64,000 nt of DNA from contig CAUSEC010000003.1 in NCBI GenBank assembly GCA_963530515.1, positions 124,001-188,000 on the forward strand, in the 5' to 3' direction. The position numbers were made by a program, and so were the translations under genes. The notes under the pieces were generated by a model. That model was not told where the DNA came from. It was given only the letters and a program-made list of their open reading frames with translations, and made no database searches. Source of the stretch: CBFFRJ01 sp963530515 (lineage in GTDB: Bacteria > Pseudomonadota > Gammaproteobacteria > Enterobacterales > Enterobacteriaceae). This document shows positions 59,743 through 64,000 of this stretch, in pieces. The number at the start of each line of letters is the position of its first letter. The stretch's first letter is position 1.

Positions 59743-61227
59743 TTAACCGACGCTGTGTTCAAGGCTGATAGCCAGCAGTTTTTGCGCTTCGACGGCAAAC
59801 TCCAGCGGCAGCTCGGAGAACACGTCCTTACAGAAGCCATTAACGATCATTGAGATGGCATCGTCTTCACTGATACCGCGCTGCAGGCAGTAGAACAGCT
59901 GATCTTCGCCAATGCGTGAGGTGGTCGCCTCGTGTTCCAGTTGGGCGCTATTGTTACGGCATTCCACATACGGGAAGGTATGGGCACCGCATTCCGCACC
60001 AATCAACATGGAGTCGCACTGGGTAAAGTTACGCGCGTTGGTCGCACTCGGCATGATTTTCACCAGCCCACGGTAGCTGTTCTGGCTCTTCCCGGCCGAG
60101 ATCCCTTTCGAGATGATCGTCGATTTGGTGTTCTTACCGATGTGGATCATTTTGGTCCCGGTATCCGCCTGCTGATGACCGCTGGTCAATGCAACAGAGA
60201 AGAACTCACCGATAGAGTTGTCCCCGCGTAGAATGCAGCTGGGGTATTTCCACGTGATTGCCGAGCCGGTTTCGGACTGCGTCCAGGACATCTTGCTGTT
60301 TTCGCCTTCGCACAACGCACGCTTGGTGACGAAGTTCAGGATGCCACCGGTGTTGTTATCGCCAGGGAACCAGTTCTGCACGGTCGAGTATTTCACTTCC
60401 GCATCGCGGTGGATAATGACTTCCACCACCGCTGCGTGCAGCTGGTAGCTGTCGCGTACCGGCGCAGAACAGCCTTCGATGTAGCTTACGTAGCTGCCTT
60501 CATCCGCCACCAGAATGGTGCGTTCGAACTGCCCGGTTTTCTCCGCATTGATACGGAAATAGGTGGACAGTTCCATCGGGCAACGTACCCCTTTCGGTAC
60601 GTAGATGAAGGTGCCGTCAGACGCCACGGCAGCATTCAGGGCCGCAAAGAAGTTGTCATTTGAAGGCACAACGGTGCCGAGATATTTTTTCACCAGTTCC
60701 GGGTGGTCATGAATGGCCTCGCCGAAAGAGCAGAAAATGATCCCCTGTTCCGAAAGTTTTTCCCGGTAGGTCGTGGCGACGGAGACGGAGTCAAAAATGG
60801 CGTCCACCGCCACTTCTTTGCCTTCACGCACCGGCACGCCGAGCTGGTTAAAGGCCTCTTCAACCTCTTCCGTCAACCAGGCATTGGCGTTAGTTTGCTG
60901 CACGGCACCCGGCTGCGAGGCGCAGGTGTCGTCGCAGCTGCCACAGGACGGCGCGGAGTAGTAGCTGTAATCCTGATAATCCAGCTTCTCATATTCGGCT
61001 TTAAGCCAGTGCGGCTCTTTCATTTCCAGCCAGGCGCGAAACGCGTTCAGGCGGAATTCCAGCATCCATTCAGGTTCATTACGTTTGGCAGAAATGGCGC
61101 GCACGACATCTTCATTGATGCCTTTGGCCAGTTCATCCGTATTGAGTTGGGTAAAGAACCCCTCTTTATAATTGAGGTTCCCGGTCCAGGTTTTGACATC
61201 GTCAGTTGCTTCAGTATTACGAGACAT
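59743..61227 (-). CDS. sufB: SufB, cluster-assembly scaffold subunit
   Basis: 494 residues (K-12 has 495, the difference lying in the GNLNY region near residue 17). The central beta-helix carries EGCSAPVRDSYQLH, the acceptor Cys region, and FTQCDSMLIGAECGAHTF near the cluster site. The start at 61227 (MSRNTEATDD) matches K-12; 13 upstream codons run back over the sufA end and are excluded. Confidence 0.96.
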   Translation of the reverse strand: MSRNTEATDDVKTWTGNLNYKEGFFTQLNTDELAKGINEDVVRAISAKRNEPEWMLEFRLNAFRAWLEMKEPHWLKAEYEKLDYQDYSYYSAPSCGSCDDTCASQPGAVQQTNANAWLTEEVEEAFNQLGVPVREGKEVAVDAIFDSVSVATTYREKLSEQGIIFCSFGEAIHDHPELVKKYLGTVVPSNDNFFAALNAAVASDGTFIYVPKGVRCPMELSTYFRINAEKTGQFERTILVADEGSYVSYIEGCSAPVRDSYQLHAAVVEVIIHRDAEVKYSTVQNWFPGDNNTGGILNFVTKRALCEGENSKMSWTQSETGSAITWKYPSCILRGDNSIGEFFSVALTSGHQQADTGTKMIHIGKNTKSTIISKGISAGKSQNSYRGLVKIMPSATNARNFTQCDSMLIGAECGAHTFPYVECRNNSAQLEHEATTSRIGEDQLFYCLQRGISEDDAISMIVNGFCKDVFSELPLEFAVEAQKLLAISLEHSVG

Positions 61228-61235
61228 AGTACCGC

Positions 61236-61604
61236 CTATACCCCAAAGCTTTCGCCGCAGCCACATTCGTTCTGGGCTTTCGGGTTATGGAATTTGAATA
61301 ACTGGTTTAACCCTTCACGCACATAGTCCACTTCAGTCCCGTCGATAAACGGCATCGCCTGAAGCGGCACATAGAGTCGTGCGCCCTCATTTTCAAACAG
61401 CAGGTCGTCTTTATCTGGTTCACTGACCGTATCGAGCACATAACCAAAGCCAGCACAGCCGGTTTGCTTGATGCCAAGACGCACGCCCAGCAGGTCGGGT
61501 TGTTTGCGCGTTAACGCACGAATGTGCTCCGCCGCCGCGGGGGTCAGGGTCAAACCACGCCAGGTAAAATCGGCCGGGTTAAACGTTTCTGATTGCGATT
61601 CCAT
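61236..61604 (-). CDS. sufA: SufA, A-type iron-sulphur carrier
   Basis: 122 residues. The three cluster cysteines are Cys50 (KQTGCAGFGY), Cys114 and Cys116 (NECGCGESFG). It receives clusters from SufBCD and hands them to apoproteins. First gene of the operon, preceded by a Fur box and an IscR-like site. Confidence 0.96.
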   Translation of the reverse strand: MESQSETFNPADFTWRGLTLTPAAAEHIRALTRKQPDLLGVRLGIKQTGCAGFGYVLDTVSEPDKDDLLFENEGARLYVPLQAMPFIDGTEVDYVREGLNQLFKFHNPKAQNECGCGESFGV

Positions 61605-61650
61605 GGGTCTACCTCATGTCATGAAGCCTTAAAGGCATAACACTATGTTA

Positions 61651-61667
61651 GTGATAACGATTATCAC
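61651..61667. promoter_or_regulatory. Fur box upstream of sufA
   Basis: GTGATAACGATTATCAC forms a 7-1-7 palindrome (TGATAAC-G-ATTATCA) close to the Fur consensus, 47 bases before the sufA ATG. The suf operon of E. coli is repressed by Fur here. Confidence 0.88.
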
Positions 61668-61692
61668 TTCAACCTCTATTCCGAAGGGTTAT
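61668..61692 (-). promoter_or_regulatory. IscR type-2-like site upstream of sufA
   Basis: On the minus strand ATAACCCTTCGGAATAGAGG (plus TTGAA) follows the left half of the IscR type-2 motif (AxAxCCCxTxxG) well and the right half partly. It directly abuts the Fur box, the known arrangement by which apo-IscR activates and Fur represses suf. Confidence 0.65.
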
Positions 61693-61838
61693 TGATGCTC
61701 TGGCTGTTTTTTAGACTCCTGTACTAAGCATAGACCCTGTCTGCAGGCTTTACAGGCAAGTGAAGAATTGTTTAATGAATTGATAAATAATGGCTATTTT
61801 TTGCCGAATTTCGAAAAAGGGAAAAGAAGTAAAGATGC

Positions 61839-61857
61839 ATAGGCAATGCCTATTTTT
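61839..61857 (+). terminator. Terminator-like hairpin downstream of suf control region
   Basis: ATAGGC-AAT-GCCTAT followed by TTTTAAG on the plus strand. With no plus-strand gene before it, it could end a small RNA; no promoter for one was established. Confidence 0.4.
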
Positions 61858-61960
61858 AAGATAGGAGAGTAAAAAAATTCTGAATCAGTAACTTAAACCA
61901 TTATCAAATAGTTACCTGCATCACAAAACAGACAATAGAGGACAAATGCGAACTTTTTCG

Positions 61961-62009
61961 TGTCCCCAAATCTGCCCCCAGCCTTTCAAATGCCCCCAAT
62001 ATGCCCCCA
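61961..62009. repeat. Cluster of TGCCCCCA direct repeats
   Basis: TGTCCCCA at 61961, then exact TGCCCCCA at 61973, 61991 and 62002, all in one orientation at offsets of 12, 18 and 11 bases. Short clustered repeats at a border between core genome and phage-type genes resemble arm-type sites of tyrosine integrases; that role is inference. Confidence 0.6.
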
Positions 62010-62023
62010 CAACCCCATGCAAT

Positions 62024-62214
62024 TTACATCACCGGACAATCGTCGAACTCGCCCAACCGCGCATCGTTAATTATGTAAGTGATCACGCCAAACACCTCTC
62101 CAGAATCTTCATCACCAGGTAATACCTCCTGTCGACAACGGTAATGAATATCGCCGGCGCGCGTTGCGTTGCGGCCGGCTGGTGAATAAATTGTGCTGTC
62201 AAAGACAGGAAAAT
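62024..62214 (-). pseudogene. Start-less reading-frame fragment next to the Gtr-type gene
   Basis: An open frame ends at 62024 and can be read back to about 62269, overlapping the 3' end of the Gtr-type gene, without any ATG, GTG or TTG start in sensible context. The encoded tail includes SPAGRNATRAGDIHYRCRQE and VFGVITYIINDARLGEFDDC, well-formed protein sequence with ordinary codon use. I do not recognise it. The GEVFGVITYII strand is faintly like the last strand of S24/UmuD peptidases, but that is an impression only. It is best read as the 3' remnant of a phage gene cut by recombination. Confidence 0.45.
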
Positions 62215-64000
62215 TTAGTTGTGACTGATCGCAATTTTGTTTGGATAGCCAACTGAGTTTCCGTCCAGTTTATCCCCCGTCAAATTGACGTTCAGGTATT
62301 GACCTGACTCAGTAACGCTCACAACCTCCCTCACGTCTCCATTTTTGAATGTAATGTGGTCTCCAGGGATAATTTTTATGACTGGTGTTTTCAACAGGAA
62401 GAATGCAGCCGAAGTGTTGCTAACTCCGTTTGTCCAGTTCATATCAGTGAGCCCATACGGTGTCGCAAGTTTGCCAGGGTCTATCTCAGGGAACCAAAAT
62501 TCGTCTACGCCGACAATTTTCCTGGCTGAACATGAGGAAATTGCCAAACCGTTCACGACCCCTACCTTCCCAGTGTTGAACTCGACATCATTTTCCGGGG
62601 TATTTATGACAGCAGCCGGGAACCGAAATGTATCTACATAGCGGTTCACTGGCACGTAGCCATTTGCGGCATACGTGAAATTGATATTATTTTTAATTGT
62701 ATAGAACCCTGCGCCAGTGATCGCCGAACGATCAAACAGGATGCTCACGTCATAATAACCAGGTTTAGCACCCGGAAGCGATATCCCGGCATTCGTTACT
62801 GAGCAGGGCTGAGCAGGCCATAACTTCTTGTCGCTACGAACCCATTTATCACTGTAAATAAATCTACGTTCAAGGGAGTAATTTTCTAATATGTTGGAGT
62901 AAAAAACCCAGTTGACGCTTACCAGCCAGTCCATGAACGCTCCCGCGACTGCCGGTGACGCGGTAATTATCACGTCAGAACCTCTCGCAGCGGCATTGAA
63001 TTTTTCACGTTTACTGCCAAGGGCGTGAATGACCGCGTCGGTAGGTGCATTAGCGTATGAGTGCTGGTAAGCGCTCCGAATACCCCAAAAATCCTCAATT
63101 GCAGGCCTGTCATCACGAAGCGCGTCCTTCAGATAGTCTCCCCATGACCAGGGAATAAACCCACCTAATTTTGCATCATACGTGTAATCATTATTGTTTT
63201 GCGCAGCAAAAATATCATCTCGTATCACGTTTACTCTGTAACTGAGAACCAGAGATCCTATTAACATTAAAAAAATAGGTGAGTACTTGTAAACACCGTC
63301 AAATCCAATAAATCTCTCCCTGAATTTAATAATCAAAACAATGAAATTCACCGCATATATTAAAACCAAAGAATACACCCAAAAGTTGTACGCACCGGCG
63401 TAAGCTGGATCTATCCTACCTCCAACTGCTGAAATGATTGCTCCAGAGAAGAAAACAAAACCAATTGAAAATTGGAAAAGAAGTTTTATTTTTTTTGTTC
63501 TTAAGTAAGCAACAATAAGCAATGGAAGCGCCAGGGTTTTAATCCCAATAAATGGAATGATGAATGCGGAAAACAATCCAGATAGCGTATATATGTGAAA
63601 TCTTTCATCTCCAGGCGAAAAATACCAACTCTGGTCTCTGGCTATATCTATGTTATACATCAACATAGATAATGGATTCCCGGCGGTCAATATTGCTGAC
63701 AAAAAGAAGAAAGAGAGCCCTGATAAGATGACGAATATCGCTACGTTCGCCATGGTCATAGCAGACTTCCTGCGCAGGCAATATAAGTATAAGACGCCTG
63801 CAACCATGGCCGTGGGGTAACCGAAATCATTACTCCAAAGCAATGCCCCACCACAAAGCAATGACACCGTTGGAATTTGAATGCGAAGTGATTTTATTTT
63901 TTCAATGCAAAGGAAAACCAGCGTTAAAATAAGTGGAGCGACAAACGCACGCAATGGCCTTAGACTGTTTCCTGGGGTTACCCTCTCCAGCAAAACTATA
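62215..64000 (-). CDS. Gtr-type O-antigen-modifying membrane protein (5' end outside window)
   Basis: At least 595 codons, open to the right edge, so the N-terminus is missing. The visible part starts with about eight hydrophobic segments (to about residue 260), including LLWSNDFGYPTAMVAG, then a large hydrophilic, presumably periplasmic, domain of some 330 residues. This layout matches serotype-specific glucosyltransferases (GtrC/GtrII type) of phages such as P22 and SfV, which add glucose to O-antigen with GtrA and GtrB. It is AT-rich compared with the core genes. The specificity and even the sugar cannot be told from sequence. Confidence 0.6.
   Translation of the reverse strand, partial: IVLLERVTPGNSLRPLRAFVAPLILTLVFLCIEKIKSLRIQIPTVSLLCGGALLWSNDFGYPTAMVAGVLYLYCLRRKSAMTMANVAIFVILSGLSFFFLSAILTAGNPLSMLMYNIDIARDQSWYFSPGDERFHIYTLSGLFSAFIIPFIGIKTLALPLLIVAYLRTKKIKLLFQFSIGFVFFSGAIISAVGGRIDPAYAGAYNFWVYSLVLIYAVNFIVLIIKFRERFIGFDGVYKYSPIFLMLIGSLVLSYRVNVIRDDIFAAQNNNDYTYDAKLGGFIPWSWGDYLKDALRDDRPAIEDFWGIRSAYQHSYANAPTDAVIHALGSKREKFNAAARGSDVIITASPAVAGAFMDWLVSVNWVFYSNILENYSLERRFIYSDKWVRSDKKLWPAQPCSVTNAGISLPGAKPGYYDVSILFDRSAITGAGFYTIKNNINFTYAANGYVPVNRYVDTFRFPAAVINTPENDVEFNTGKVGVVNGLAISSCSARKIVGVDEFWFPEIDPGKLATPYGLTDMNWTNGVSNTSAAFFLLKTPVIKIIPGDHITFKNGDVREVVSVTESGQYLNVNLTGDKLDGNSVGYPNKIAISHN

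Larger units (their letters stand above)
61605..62023. other. Region between sufA and the island-like segment
   Basis: No protein gene seen. It holds the suf control region on the right of sufA (OxyR and IHF sites known in E. coli were not resolved), an AT-rich stretch from about 61,760, one terminator-like hairpin, and the TGCCCCCA repeat cluster. E. coli places the small RNA RydB next to sufA; I could not identify it here. Confidence 0.5.

Noticed and set aside
61236..61266. Longer sufB start overlapping sufA
   Set aside because: The extra 13 residues are not homologous to SufB, and the standard start MSRNTEATDD is present at 61227.

Overview
This window is chromosomal DNA from a member of the Enterobacteriaceae, most like the Enterobacter cloacae complex and its near relatives. 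Almost every protein can be aligned from memory with an Escherichia coli K-12 counterpart, and gene order follows the K-12 replication-terminus interval from rstB-tus to the suf operon. The assignment rests on recognised protein families, conserved synteny and known regulatory motifs; no database search was run. GC content is moderately high and even until about position 61,900, then drops.

Left part (1-21,900): the 3' end of rstB, a Ter site with tus, the fumarases fumC and fumA, manA, ydgA, the malI/malXY PTS locus with its operators, add, ydgJ, the small genes blr and cnu, ydgK, and the complete rsxABCDGE-nth electron-transport operon. A CopD/HemJ-like membrane gene lies behind nth, where K-12 has none.

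Middle (21,900-46,800): dtpA, gstA, tyrS, pdxH, mliC, anmK, slyB (with a PhoP box) and slyA (with its own operator). Next come the ydhIJK efflux set, sodC, ydhF, ydhL, nemRA-gloA, rnt, grxD, mepH, ydhP, the 29-residue ynhF, purR with two operators, punR/punC, cfa and riboflavin synthase. pdxY, found between gstA and tyrS in K-12, is missing.

Right part (46,800-61,700): mdtK is followed by a ClcA-type H+/Cl- antiporter gene, two tRNA-Val(GAC) genes, a YahK-like alcohol dehydrogenase and a HisN-like phosphatase. These stand where K-12 has ydhR-ydhZ. Then come pykF (promoter and Cra site), lpp, ldtE and the sufABCDSE iron-sulphur cluster operon with Fur and IscR sites.

Right edge (61,700-64,000): downstream of sufA the sequence turns AT-rich. 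It holds a cluster of TGCCCCCA repeats, a start-less reading-frame fragment, and the 3' part of a large membrane protein of the phage Gtr (O-antigen-modifying) type that runs off the window. This looks like one end of a prophage or genomic island and is the least ordinary part. No CRISPR array, insertion sequence or obvious defence system was seen.
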